The notes: generated by a model from the sequence alone, not told the origin. A stretch of 27,616 nucleotides of DNA from JACZQZ01 sp046756945 (GCA_046756945.1 JBHHXI010000022.1:1-27616); one strand, 5' to 3'. Counted from the stretch's first letter, positions 1-8,435 are shown. Program-made: numbers and translations.

Positions 1-225
1 CCCCCGGCGGGACGACAAAGGCGCAAGGAACGACAGCATGGGCGCTACACTCCAAGGGTTCCGGCCAATACCGGCCGCATGCGCATATGGGTATTATTCA
101 TCAGGAAATCCGGCTTTTTTTTGCAACCTGGTTCGCCCGCCCGGGCATTTTCCCCGAATCGTCACCGTGTTCAACCGTGATTTTATCCCCGGTGTCCGGT
201 CCGCCTTGCCGCCGGCGACGGGGCG

Positions 226-867
226 TCAGCGCCGGGCGTGGGCGGCCAGGAAGACCCGTACCGCGTCGGCAACGGCGCGCTCCACCTGCGCCGGCCTGGG
301 CTTGGAATCGAGGTCGAGCAGCCGGCGAATATACAGATCACCGCGCAACGAGGCGAAGAACAGGCGGGCGGCACGCAGGGGGTCGTCAACCTTGAGGATT
401 CCCTTGCGGTCCAACTCGGCCAGATAGTCGGCCAGGTTGCCCGCCGCCAACAAGGGACCGGACCGGTAAAAGGCTTCGGCCAGATTCGGGAAGCGGCCGC
501 ATTCCGCCACAAGGGCACGGAAAAGCGCCATCCCTTCGGGCGCCAACACCACGTCGAGGAACCGCCGGGCGGTGCGGGCCAGCGCCGTTTCCGGGTCGTT
601 GCCGCGGGCTTCGGGCATGCCGATGGGCTCGAGCAGCTGGACGCATTTGTCCTGGACGATGGCCTCGAAAAGGGCGTCCTTGCCGTCGAAATAGCTGTAG
701 ATCGTCTGTTTGGCGACCCCCGCCTCGCGGGCGACCGCGTCCATGCTGGCGTCGCCGTACCCGCAGTCGAGGAACACCCGGGTCGCGGCGTCCAGAATGG
801 ATTGGCGCTTGCTCCGCGCGGCGCCGTTTTCCGCGCGGTGTTTCGCGGCGGTGGAACTGCGGGCCAT
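226..867 (-). CDS. TetR/AcrR family transcriptional repressor
   Basis: A 213-residue cytoplasmic DNA-binding regulator. Residues 19-65 form the TetR helix-turn-helix: RQSILDAATRVF, then a recognition helix around AGVAKQTIYSYFDGKDALF, which fits the family closely. The rest resembles the AefR-like C-terminal domain (RFLDVVLAPEGMALFRALVAE), the ligand-binding and dimerisation part. The ATG is preceded on its strand by AGGAG about five bases upstream. The gene diverges from an RND adaptor-permease pair, and a perfect 11-bp dyad lies in the shared intergenic region. This is the classic layout of a local repressor that controls a drug pump and itself. That role is inferred from context; the inducing ligand cannot be read from sequence. 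Confidence 0.93.
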   Translation of the reverse strand: MARSSTAAKHRAENGAARSKRQSILDAATRVFLDCGYGDASMDAVAREAGVAKQTIYSYFDGKDALFEAIVQDKCVQLLEPIGMPEARGNDPETALARTARRFLDVVLAPEGMALFRALVAECGRFPNLAEAFYRSGPLLAAGNLADYLAELDRKGILKVDDPLRAARLFFASLRGDLYIRRLLDLDSKPRPAQVERAVADAVRVFLAAHARR

Positions 868-925
868 TACACTCCTGCTGATTCCTAATGATTGCCTATT
901 GATCCCGCACCGCTTTCATCATAAA

Positions 926-953
926 TTAGACTAGACGGTCCAGTCTAGTCTAA
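926..953. promoter_or_regulatory. Dyad operator for the divergent TetR regulator and RND pump
   Basis: A perfect inverted repeat has arms TTAGACTAGAC (926-936) and GTCTAGTCTAA (943-953) around a six-base spacer. It sits 59 bases upstream of the tetR ATG and about 75 bases before the adaptor start. The inner part (TAGAC, spacer, GTCTA) has the look of a TetR-family operator, and the outer repetition of TAGAC/GTCTA could accommodate two dimers. The flanking AT-rich bases probably hold the overlapping divergent promoters. The dyad is directly visible; which protein binds it is inference. Confidence 0.75.
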
Positions 954-1029
954 TCTGGGTCCGCCTGGTTTGCCGGCGGACGGCCCCTGAATAAATCGAA
1001 ACATCGGCTGCCGACATTTGGTACGAAGG

Positions 1030-2202
1030 ATGCGATCCCTGACTCACATGCACGATCCAGTGACAGGTCCCCGGTTCCCCGCGCGGCCCCGGGCGGGCGT
1101 TGCCGGCCGCCTGGCGGCGGTGATCGTTGCCGCCCTCGCCCTGGCACTTCCCGCGGCGCCGGCGCCGGCACAGCAACCGCCGGCCGTGGTCGGCGTGGAC
1201 GCGGTGGTGCAGGAGCCCCTGACGCAGACCGTGGCGGTGATCGGACGGCTGGTGGCGAACCAGGAGAGCGTCGTCGCGGCCCGCATCAAGGGGCCCGTGG
1301 GCTCCATCAGGGTCAAGGTCGGTGACCGCCTGAAGGCCGGCGACGTCATCGCCACGCTGGTGTCCGACAGGCTGGTCTGGGAACGGGCGTCAAAGGCCGC
1401 CCAGGTGACGGAAAGCCAGGCCCGCCTCGCCGAATCCCGGTCCGCGTTGAAGCTCGCCGTCCAGGAGCTCAAGCGCCTGGAAAACCTGCGCAAATCCGCG
1501 GCCTTCAGCAAGGCGCGGCGCGACGACAAGCGCCAGGGCGTGGCCCGGGCGAGAAGCATGGTCAACGTCTTCAAGGCGAACGTGAATCAGGCCCGGGCGG
1601 CCCTCAAGCTGGCCGACATCGACGTCGCCAATGCGACCATCCGGGCCCCGTTCCCCGGCGTCGTCACCGTCCGCCACACGGACGTCGGGGCCTATGTGAA
1701 CGTCGGCGACCCGGTGGTGACCCTGGTCAATGACCGGGCCCTGGAAGTCGAGGCCAACGTGCCCGCGGCAAGGATCGCGGGCCTGGCGCCCGGCACCGCG
1801 GTCGAGGTGAGGGTGGCCGGGGGCGGCCGGTACCGGGCACGGGTGCGCGCCGTGGTGCCGGAGGAGAACCCGCTGACCCGCACCCGCGTCGTCCGCTTTA
1901 CGCCGGAAATCGACGACCCCGGGGCGCTGGCGGCCAACCAGAGCGTGACCGTGAACCTGCCCGTCGGCCGCTCGCGCCAGGTGGTGACCGTGCACAAGGA
2001 CGCGGTGCTCAACCGCAACGGCATGACGTTCGTGTTCGTCTTCGTCGACGGCACGGTGCAGATCCGCCCGGTCCGCCTGGGCGAGGCGGTGGGCGGGCGC
2101 TTCGAGGTCCTGAACGGGGTCAAGACCGGAGACCTCGTGGTGGTGCGCGGCAACGAACGGCTGCTGCCGGGCCAGAAGGTCAGGATCAAGCGGACGTCAT
2201 GA
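1030..2202 (+). CDS. RND efflux periplasmic adaptor (membrane fusion protein)
   Basis: Periplasmic adaptor, about 390 residues, linking an inner-membrane RND pump to an outer-membrane channel. The N-terminus has a basic region and a hydrophobic stretch (LAAVIVAALALAL) ending in an APAQ-type signal peptidase site. It is followed by a beta-barrel strand, a first lipoyl half (KGPVGSIRVKVGDRLKAGDVI), a long alpha-helical hairpin (WERASKAAQVTESQARLAES through VNQARAALKLADIDV), the second lipoyl half (IRAPFPGVVTVRHTDVGAYV), a beta-barrel and a membrane-proximal domain. The start is uncertain: TTG at 1018 and ATG at 1030 and 1048 are in frame, and none has a well-spaced ribosome site. The stop overlaps the permease start as ATGA, so the two are translationally coupled. 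No outer-membrane TolC-type gene is in the window. Confidence 0.9.
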   Translation: MRSLTHMHDPVTGPRFPARPRAGVAGRLAAVIVAALALALPAAPAPAQQPPAVVGVDAVVQEPLTQTVAVIGRLVANQESVVAARIKGPVGSIRVKVGDRLKAGDVIATLVSDRLVWERASKAAQVTESQARLAESRSALKLAVQELKRLENLRKSAAFSKARRDDKRQGVARARSMVNVFKANVNQARAALKLADIDVANATIRAPFPGVVTVRHTDVGAYVNVGDPVVTLVNDRALEVEANVPAARIAGLAPGTAVEVRVAGGGRYRARVRAVVPEENPLTRTRVVRFTPEIDDPGALAANQSVTVNLPVGRSRQVVTVHKDAVLNRNGMTFVFVFVDGTVQIRPVRLGEAVGGRFEVLNGVKTGDLVVVRGNERLLPGQKVRIKRTS

Positions 2203-5200
2203 ACCTGATCCGGCTTTCCATCGAGCGCCCGGTGGCGGTGATCGCCGGGGTTCTCATGATCGTCATGTTCGGGATCGTGGCGCTGGTGGCGATCCCGATC
2301 CAGCTCACGCCGGACGTGCGCAAGCCCGTCATCAGCATCCAGACCGTCTGGCCGGGGGCGGCGCCGGCCGAGATCGAGCGCGAGATCATCAACCGGCAGG
2401 AAGAGGAATTGAAGGGCCTCGAGGGGCTGGAAAAGGTCACCAGCCGGTCCCAGGACGGCCGCGGCCGCATCAACCTCGAGTTCAACATCCACCAGAACAT
2501 GAACAAGGCGCTGCTTCTGGTCGCCAACCGGCTCGACCGGGTCACCGGCTATCCCGACGAGGCCAACAAGCCGACCCTCAAGACATCGACCAGCGAGGAC
2601 AACCCCATCACCTGGATCGTGCTGCGCCGGCTCCCCGGAAACGACCGCCCCATCGACAGTTACGGCGACTTCACCGAGGACGTCATCCAGGACCGCCTGG
2701 AACGGGTGCCGGGGGTTTCGCGGGTCAACGTCTACGGCGGCAGCGAGCGGGAAATGCAGGTCATCGTCAAGCCCGAGAGCATGGCCCGTTACGGCCTGAC
2801 GGTGACCGGGATGGTGGGCGCCCTGCGCGCCGCCAACGCCTCCGTTTCGGCCGGCGACGTGGACGAGGGGAAGCGCCGCTACGTGGTGCGCAGCGAGGGT
2901 GAGCTTTCGACCCTCGCCGACGTGCGCCGCGTCGTCCTGCGCACCTATCGCGATCCCGCCGCCGGCGGGGTGGCGCGGGTCACGGTCGGCGACATCGCCA
3001 CGGTGCGGTATTCCCACAAGGAACCGACGGCGCACATCCGCTTTCTCGGCGATCCGGCCATCGCCGTCAACGCCGTGCGCGCGACCGGCGCCAACGTCAT
3101 CGAAACCATGCAGGGAATCCGCCAGGCGATCGGCGAGCTCAACAAGTCGGCGCTTCCCGCGGCCGGGCTTAATCTTACCCAGGTCTACGACGAGACCGTC
3201 TACATCAACTCCGCCATCGACCTGGTGCAGCAGAACATCTACGTGGGCGGCACGCTGGCGGCCCTGATCCTGCTGATTTTCCTGCGCTCGTTCGGCGCCA
3301 CCCTGGTCGTGTCCCTGGCCATTCCGGTGTCCATCATCGGCGCCTTCGTGGCCATGGCGGCGCTCGGGCGCTCCCTCAACGTGATCTCGCTCGCCGGCAT
3401 CGCGTTCGCCGTCGGCATGGTCGTCGATGCCGCCATCGTCGTGCTCGAAAACATCTACCGCCTGCGCCAGCAGGGACTTTCGCGGACCGAGGCGGCGTTC
3501 AACGGCGCCTCGCAGGTGTGGGGCGCGGTGCTGGTTTCGGCGTTGACGACGGTGATGGTGTTCATTCCCATCCTGGTGATGAAGCTGGAGGTGGGCCAGC
3601 TTTTCCGCGACATCGCGGTCGCCCTGTCGACGGCGGTCCTGCTTTCCCTCGTCGTCTCCATCACCGTCATTCCGGCGCTTTCCAGGCGGCTGCTCGGCGA
3701 TCCCAAGCCGAAAAGCCGGGTCGGCATGGGGTTGCCCCTCATCGACCCCTTCGCCCGCCTGTTCGTCAGGGCGGTTCTCGGCTTCACCCGCCGCGTGGCG
3801 CGCAGCCGAATGCTGGCCTTTTCCGTCGTCGTCGCCATTTGCGGCGCCGGGGCGGCGGCCACCTACTTCTTCCTGCCCAAGCTCGAATACCTGCCCGACG
3901 GCAACCGCAACCTGGTGTTCGGCTACCTCGTGCCGCCGCCCGGCTACAACCTGGACACCACCGCCGACATCGCCGGGACGATCGAAGCCGAGACCCGTCA
4001 CCTGTGGTCGAGCGAGACCGGGCCCAAGTCGGAACCCGGCCAGCCGCCGAAGATCCAGCGGTTCTTCTTCGTCGCCACCCGCGGCGCCACGTTCCTCGGC
4101 GCCGCCAGCGAGGAGCCGGGCCGCGTCAGCGAGCTGATCCCGGTGTTGCAGAAGGCCGCATTTCGCGAGCCGGGCACGTTCGGCCTGATCAGCCAGTTTT
4201 CGTTGTTCGGTCGCGGTATCGGGGGTTCGCGGTCCATAGAGATCAACGTTTCCGGGCCCCGGCTGGAGCAGATTCTGGGGGTGGCGCTGAAGGCCGTCGG
4301 CCTCGTCGAGGCCGCCATGCCGCGCCGGGACGGCACCCAGCTTCGCCCCATACCCGGGCTCGAGCTCGGCGCGCCGGAGGTGCGCGTCATTCCCGACCGC
4401 CTGAAGCTCGCCGACAACGGGGTCTCGGTCCGCGAACTGGGGGATACGCTCGACGCCTTCAACGACGGGCTCAGGGTGGCCGAGATCACCGTCGCCGGAA
4501 AGCGCATCGACCTGACGCTCAAGGGGCCGCTGGACAAAGTCACGGAAACCCAGGGCATCAACAACCTGCCGGTGGTCACCCGTTCGGGCACCATCCTGCC
4601 GGCGAGCTCGCTCGCCGACGTGGTGGTAACGGCGGGGCCGACGGAAATCCGTCACCTGGAACGGGTGCGCACGGTGACCCTGGAGATACGCCCCCCCGCG
4701 CACATGCCCCTGGAGGCGGCCCTGGATACCCTCAACGCCGAGGTCATCGGCAAGCTGCGCGCCGCGGGCCTGCCCAAGGGCGTCAAGCTGCGCCTGTCGG
4801 GCACGGCGGACAAGCTGACCGAAACCTGGGACGCCATGGTGGTGCAGTTGGGCATGGCGGTCATCATCGTTTACCTGGTGATGGCGGTGCTGTTCGAAAG
4901 CTTCCTGTATCCGCTCATCGTCATGCTGTCGGTGCCGCTCGCCACCGCGGGAGGCATCGGCGGGCTGGCGCTGCTCAACCTGTATACGTTCCAGCCGCTG
5001 GACATGCTGACCCTGCTCGGGTTCGTCATCCTCATCGGCATCGTCGTCAACAACGCCATCCTGCTCGTCCACCAGACCCTGTTCCACCTGCGCGCCGACG
5101 GCATGGCGGTCTCCGACGCCATTCTGGAGGCCACCCGCAACCGCATCCGGCCCATCTTCATGTCGACCCTGACCAGCGTCTTCGGCATGCTGCCCCTGGT

Positions 5201-5381
5201 GCTTGTCCCGGGCGCCGGTTCGGAACTGTACCGGGGACTGGGTTCGGTGGTGGTCGGCGGGCTTGCCCTGTCGGCGATCCTGACCCTGGCCATCATCCCG
5301 CCCCTGCTGAGCCTGGTCGCCGGTACCGTGGAGGCGGGACGGAAGCATCCGGGTGCCCTCAGGGAAGCGCCCGCCGAGTAG
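2199..5381 (+). CDS. RND (AcrB/HAE-like) inner-membrane efflux permease
   Basis: Proton-driven trimeric exporter, 1060 residues, the usual RND length. TM1 lies at about residues 11-35, followed by the first large periplasmic domain with porter subdomains (YGGSEREMQVIV). TM2 to TM6 start near 345. A second periplasmic loop follows about 560-860, and the last five to six helices end near 1045. The TM4 relay reads GMVVDAAIVVLEN with D410 followed by alanine, where AcrB has two aspartates. The TM10 site reads GIVVNNAILLVHQ, with asparagine where AcrB has the relay lysine. Such single-aspartate relays are known in other RND clades, including the metal pumps, so a working pump is expected. Substrates cannot be predicted. 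It overlaps the adaptor by 4 bp and is presumably controlled by the divergent TetR protein. Confidence 0.95.
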   Translation: MNLIRLSIERPVAVIAGVLMIVMFGIVALVAIPIQLTPDVRKPVISIQTVWPGAAPAEIEREIINRQEEELKGLEGLEKVTSRSQDGRGRINLEFNIHQNMNKALLLVANRLDRVTGYPDEANKPTLKTSTSEDNPITWIVLRRLPGNDRPIDSYGDFTEDVIQDRLERVPGVSRVNVYGGSEREMQVIVKPESMARYGLTVTGMVGALRAANASVSAGDVDEGKRRYVVRSEGELSTLADVRRVVLRTYRDPAAGGVARVTVGDIATVRYSHKEPTAHIRFLGDPAIAVNAVRATGANVIETMQGIRQAIGELNKSALPAAGLNLTQVYDETVYINSAIDLVQQNIYVGGTLAALILLIFLRSFGATLVVSLAIPVSIIGAFVAMAALGRSLNVISLAGIAFAVGMVVDAAIVVLENIYRLRQQGLSRTEAAFNGASQVWGAVLVSALTTVMVFIPILVMKLEVGQLFRDIAVALSTAVLLSLVVSITVIPALSRRLLGDPKPKSRVGMGLPLIDPFARLFVRAVLGFTRRVARSRMLAFSVVVAICGAGAAATYFFLPKLEYLPDGNRNLVFGYLVPPPGYNLDTTADIAGTIEAETRHLWSSETGPKSEPGQPPKIQRFFFVATRGATFLGAASEEPGRVSELIPVLQKAAFREPGTFGLISQFSLFGRGIGGSRSIEINVSGPRLEQILGVALKAVGLVEAAMPRRDGTQLRPIPGLELGAPEVRVIPDRLKLADNGVSVRELGDTLDAFNDGLRVAEITVAGKRIDLTLKGPLDKVTETQGINNLPVVTRSGTILPASSLADVVVTAGPTEIRHLERVRTVTLEIRPPAHMPLEAALDTLNAEVIGKLRAAGLPKGVKLRLSGTADKLTETWDAMVVQLGMAVIIVYLVMAVLFESFLYPLIVMLSVPLATAGGIGGLALLNLYTFQPLDMLTLLGFVILIGIVVNNAILLVHQTLFHLRADGMAVSDAILEATRNRIRPIFMSTLTSVFGMLPLVLVPGAGSELYRGLGSVVVGGLALSAILTLAIIPPLLSLVAGTVEAGRKHPGALREAPAE

Positions 5382-5914
5382 GTACCCGTCCGCGTCCCCC
5401 AAACCTGCCCGGCCGGTCTTGAAATCGGAGCGCGAGCGGCAAATTATTTGTTGCGATGCACAACAGTTGCTGCATCGCATCATACCATTCTGATACGCCT
5501 TGTGATTTCATTTCCGTTGAAATGGACCCCGGCGGCGACCCCGATATGGGCCTGCCGAATGGTCAAATTCCGTGCATAAAGTGTTGTAGTCCCTGGGAAT
5601 CGCGCGATCGCGCCGGAACCGTCCGCCGGCGTCCCCCGCCATGGCGGCCGACCGGCCCACGATATTGCGGCGCACAACAAGAAGTGAAGTTTTGGCTGGT
5701 CGGCGCCTGTCATGTTCATTACATTTCGGTTGTCGAATACAGGGCCTGGGACGATAGGGGACGCGGCCACCGCGCAGGGAGCCGGGCAACGCGGCGGCAA
5801 AATACGGTGTTGACCAGGCGAGCGGTTCGGGCCCGCGCAGACGCGTTTTAAAAGAGTTTTTCCGGCCACTCCGCCGGCAGGTGGTTGGGTGACAGGGGAA
5901 TACGGTAACGGATT
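5382..5914. other. 533-base gene-free spacer with several short dyads
   Basis: I found no convincing gene here. The two longest open frames, one per strand, overlap each other and lack family signatures. The spacer holds dyads: TGCGATGCA (5452-5460) with TGCATCGCA (5471-5479) around ten bases; CATTTC/GAAATG (5509-5524) with a four-base loop; and a 12-bp perfect palindrome at 5602-5613 centred on GATC. An AT patch TTTTAAAA (5846-5853) lies about 60 bases before the persulfide-sensor start and could be part of its promoter or operator. None is followed by a T-tract, so they look more like protein sites than terminators. Confidence 0.5.
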
Positions 5915-6268
5915 ATGGATCTGGAAATAGTCCACGAAAATTCACGGCGTGCCAGCACGCTGCTAAAGGCCATGAGCAACCAGCACCGGCTGCTCATTCT
6001 GTGCCAGCTCCTGCGGGCGGAGCATTGCGTTGGCGACCTGGAACAAATCGTTGGCCTTAGCCAGTCGGCGCTGTCCCAGCATCTCGCCAGGCTGCGCCGC
6101 GACAACCTGGTCAAGACCCGCCGGTCGGCCCAGACGATTTATTATTCGTTGGTCGGCGACGAGGCGAGCGCCGTCATCGAGACCCTCTACACGCTGTACT
6201 GCGGGGCCACGGAGACGCTCCGCTACGGCCCCGAACGCGAAACCCGCAAGACCGCCGCCTATTCGTGA
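5915..6268 (+). CDS. bigR: ArsR/SmtB-family persulfide sensor (SqrR/BigR type)
   Basis: A winged-helix repressor of 117 residues, the usual ArsR length. The core reads LLKAMSNQHRLLILCQL, the recognition helix is QSALSQHLARLR, and the wing is NLVKTRRSAQTIYYSL. Cys30 (LILCQL) and Cys96 (TLYCGA) are 66 residues apart, the spacing I recall for the two sensing cysteines of SqrR (C41/C107). In SqrR and BigR these form a sulfur bridge when reactive sulfur species accumulate, which releases DNA and derepresses sulfide-oxidising genes. A third cysteine (Cys38) is present. The downstream neighbour is a persulfide dioxygenase-rhodanese fusion, the same pairing as the bigR operon of Agrobacterium and Xylella. 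Family assignment is firm; persulfide sensing is inferred from cysteine spacing and context. Confidence 0.9.
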   Translation: MDLEIVHENSRRASTLLKAMSNQHRLLILCQLLRAEHCVGDLEQIVGLSQSALSQHLARLRRDNLVKTRRSAQTIYYSLVGDEASAVIETLYTLYCGATETLRYGPERETRKTAAYS

Positions 6269-6379
6269 CGCCGGGCCCGGCGCGGCCGGTTTAGGCGGCT
6301 CCGGACGGCGCCGCCGCGCGTAGAACCTTTCCGGATAATCCGACACCGCCCCCGGGGGACACGGGGCGTGCCTTGACCG

Positions 6380-6406
6380 CCGTGCCCTGATAGGATTGCG
6401 GCACGG
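6380..6406 (+). promoter_or_regulatory. Hairpin-capable dyad just before the persulfide dioxygenase start
   Basis: CCGTGCC (6380-6386) pairs with GGCACGG (6400-6406) around a 13-base loop, ending ten bases before the ATG at 6417. The right arm abuts the probable ribosome site ACGGGG, so folding could limit translation. It may equally be an operator within the 148-base gap after the regulator. Only the dyad is observed; the role is open. Confidence 0.3.
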
Positions 6407-6416
6407 GGTTTTGGCC

Positions 6417-7463
6417 ATGATCTTCCGCCAGTTGTTCGACAGCGTCTCGTGCACCTACACCTACCTTCTGGGCAGCCGCGCCGGCGGCGAGGCGCTGATC
6501 ATCGATCCCGTCGTCGAGAAGGTGGACCGCTACATCCAGCTCCTGGAGGAACTGGATCTCAAGCTGCTGAAGGCGGTCGACACCCATGTGCACGCGGACC
6601 ACATCACCGGCCTCGGCGCCCTGCGCGACCGCACGCGCTGCATTACCGTCATGGGCAAGGCAAGCAAGGTGGATGTGGTCTCCATGCGCGTCGACGACGG
6701 AGACACCATCGATATCGAAACCATCAGCCTGCGGGTGATCCACACCCCGGGGCATACGGACGATTCGTACTGTTTCCAGTTGCCCGACCGCGTCTTCACC
6801 GGGGATACCCTGTTCATCCGGGGCACCGGACGGACCGACTTTCAGCACGGCGACTCCCGTGCGGCGTACAACTCCCTGTTCAACAAGCTGCTCACCCTGC
6901 CCGACGGGACGCTGGTCTACCCGGGCCACGACTACAAGGGCGAGACCGTCAGCACCATCGGCGAGGAAAGGGCCTTTAACCCGCGTCTTCAGGTCGGCTC
7001 GGCCGAGGAATACGCCGCGATCATGGACAACCTGAACCTGCCCGATCCGAAACGGATGGACGTGGCGGTGCCGGCCAACCTGGCGGTCGGATTTTCACAG
7101 ACGGAACCGGAAATAGAGGCCGGGACGCTGTCCGTGGCGGAGGCCCGTGCCCGGTTGCCGGACGCCGTGTTCGTCGACCTGCGCGAGGACGGCGAACGGG
7201 CCCGCGACGGTATCATTCCCGGCTCGGTGCACGTGCCGTACGGGAAACTGGACGAATACCTCAAGCGCGGCGGCCTGCTCACGGCGATGGCGGCGCGGAA
7301 CGGCAAGGGGCTGGTTCTCTATTGCGCCTTCGGCGAACGCTCGGCGCTCGCCCTGCAGGCCGCGCGCGACGGCGGAATTGAGAACGTCCACCACCTGGGC
7401 GGCGGGCTCGACGCATGGGTCAAGGCCAACGGGCCGCTGGAGTTGCGGGTCGACAGGTTCTAG
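6417..7463 (+). CDS. Persulfide dioxygenase-rhodanese fusion (ETHE1-like MBL fold)
   Basis: Predicted iron-dependent enzyme, 348 residues, oxidising glutathione persulfide to sulfite; the fused rhodanese moves sulfane sulfur. The metallo-beta-lactamase domain (about 1-230) shows THVHADH (H57, H59, D61, H62), TPGHTDDSYCF (H113), FTGDTLFIRGTGRTDF (D130) and YPGHDY (H171), the ETHE1-type pattern. The rhodanese domain (about 235-348) has VFVDLRE, GIIPGSVHVPY and the active-site loop CAFGERS with Cys303, then HHLGGGLDAW. I chose the ATG at 6417 because MIFRQLFD is the conserved family start; an upstream in-frame TTG at 6396 is less likely. It lies downstream of, and probably under, the SqrR/BigR-type regulator. 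Fusions of this architecture are known from bigR operons and Burkholderia. Confidence 0.95.
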   Translation: MIFRQLFDSVSCTYTYLLGSRAGGEALIIDPVVEKVDRYIQLLEELDLKLLKAVDTHVHADHITGLGALRDRTRCITVMGKASKVDVVSMRVDDGDTIDIETISLRVIHTPGHTDDSYCFQLPDRVFTGDTLFIRGTGRTDFQHGDSRAAYNSLFNKLLTLPDGTLVYPGHDYKGETVSTIGEERAFNPRLQVGSAEEYAAIMDNLNLPDPKRMDVAVPANLAVGFSQTEPEIEAGTLSVAEARARLPDAVFVDLREDGERARDGIIPGSVHVPYGKLDEYLKRGGLLTAMAARNGKGLVLYCAFGERSALALQAARDGGIENVHHLGGGLDAWVKANGPLELRVDRF

Positions 7464-7531
7464 GCGGCGCCGGGCGGCGACGGCGGGCCGGGGGCGATGC
7501 GCCCCGCGGAGCCGTGGTCCGGCACGGGTGG

Positions 7532-8368
7532 TCAACACTCGGGCGGGGTCAGGATTTCGATCTCGCCCGGCGTCATGTCGATGGCGAAATCGCCGAAGTA
7601 CTGGCGCATGTCGCCGGCGATACCGTCGGCGCGGTAGTGGGCGTCGATCTCGAACGCGGGCATCGCGGCCTGGCTGGTGAGGGGAAAGAAGGCGAGCCGC
7701 ATGCGCCACGCCGGCACGTCGTCGAGGCCCGCCGCGCGGGCCAGCGCCTGGCGTTCACGCGCCGACAGTTTGCCCATGACGGCGTTGATTTCCTCGGGTT
7801 CTTCCAGGCTGGCGCCCTCGAACACCATGCGGGCGAAGGGGCTCTCGCCATCCCTGGCCGCGCCGATGAGGGCGCGGAGGTGCTGGGTCGGAAACAAGGT
7901 GCCCGCGGGAAGGTCGATGGTGGTATCGGGGGGTTTGAGGAAACGGGCCACACCCGCCCCGCCGCGACCGTCCAGGGCCGCCGTGCCCTGGATCGCTTCC
8001 ACGGTTTCGCCGTCACGGACGTGGCGCATGCGGAACCGGTAGCGGAGCCCGTCCTTGGACTCCCAGCTGACGAAGGTCCAGGTGGATTGCACCTCCGCGC
8101 CCCCTTCGTAGCGAAGGCGCAAATAGGTCTGCTTCTCCACCGTCCAGCCGTCGCACCCTTCGGCGAAGCGGTAGACCATGGCGCCGTCGGCCCCGCTCAT
8201 GCCCGACCCGGCCGACGCCGAGGCCAGGGACAGACGATAGAGCATCCGGTGGGGCGTCAGTCCGCCCGCCCCCGCGGGAGCGGCCTGGGTGGCGGCGGGC
8301 ACGGCGGCCAAAAGAACTGAAAAGGCGGCGACAAGGACGCCGAAGACGGCGCCGCGACTGTGGTCCAT
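7532..8368 (-). CDS. eipB: EipB/DUF1849 periplasmic cell-envelope integrity protein
   Basis: A 278-residue exported protein. A signal peptide (MDHSRGAVFGVLVAAFSVLL, then AAVPAATQA) is followed by HRMLYRLSLASA, MVYRFAEGCDGWTVE and a WESKDGLRYRF segment, the DUF1849 pattern. In Brucella, EipB is a beta-spiral periplasmic protein needed for envelope integrity and stabilised by a disulfide. Here the only two mature cysteines are C72 and the C-terminal C278, which fits that bond. The ATG at 8368 is preceded by AAGGGG on its strand; a longer frame upstream runs into a repeat and is unlikely to be translated. It converges with the persulfide dioxygenase gene and diverges from the diguanylate cyclase. 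Its exact molecular job is not established. Confidence 0.9.
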   Translation of the reverse strand: MDHSRGAVFGVLVAAFSVLLAAVPAATQAAPAGAGGLTPHRMLYRLSLASASAGSGMSGADGAMVYRFAEGCDGWTVEKQTYLRLRYEGGAEVQSTWTFVSWESKDGLRYRFRMRHVRDGETVEAIQGTAALDGRGGAGVARFLKPPDTTIDLPAGTLFPTQHLRALIGAARDGESPFARMVFEGASLEEPEEINAVMGKLSARERQALARAAGLDDVPAWRMRLAFFPLTSQAAMPAFEIDAHYRADGIAGDMRQYFGDFAIDMTPGEIEILTPPEC

Positions 8369-8435
8369 GAAGGACGCCCCTTGGGTTTGCCGACGACCAC
8401 CGGACCATACGCCCGGCGCTCCCGGCCTGTCCACC

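Noticed and set aside
113..122. Run of eight T near the left end as a possible terminator
   Set aside because: I could not find a stable stem directly upstream of it on either strand.
1..225. Left-edge stretch examined for a partial gene or RNA
   Set aside because: The open frames here are short, overlap the TetR gene and show no recognisable protein; no RNA fold stood out.
1692..5483. Very long open frame (over 1200 codons) on the minus strand opposite the RND genes
   Set aside because: It is antisense to a clear RND permease, is dominated by Asp/Gly/His/Arg as expected of GC-rich antisense frames, and matches no family.
5602..5613. GCGATCGC-containing palindrome resembling the cyanobacterial HIP1 motif
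   Set aside because: It is a single occurrence in an organism that is clearly not a cyanobacterium; a chance match.
5456..5935. Two overlapping frames (131 and 151 codons) on opposite strands before the ArsR gene
   Set aside because: They overlap each other and the regulator start, have no ribosome sites and no family signature.
7491..7505. GGGGCG/CGCCCC hairpin between the persulfide dioxygenase and eipB
   Set aside because: It is short and lacks a T-tract; such GC dyads arise by chance at this base composition.
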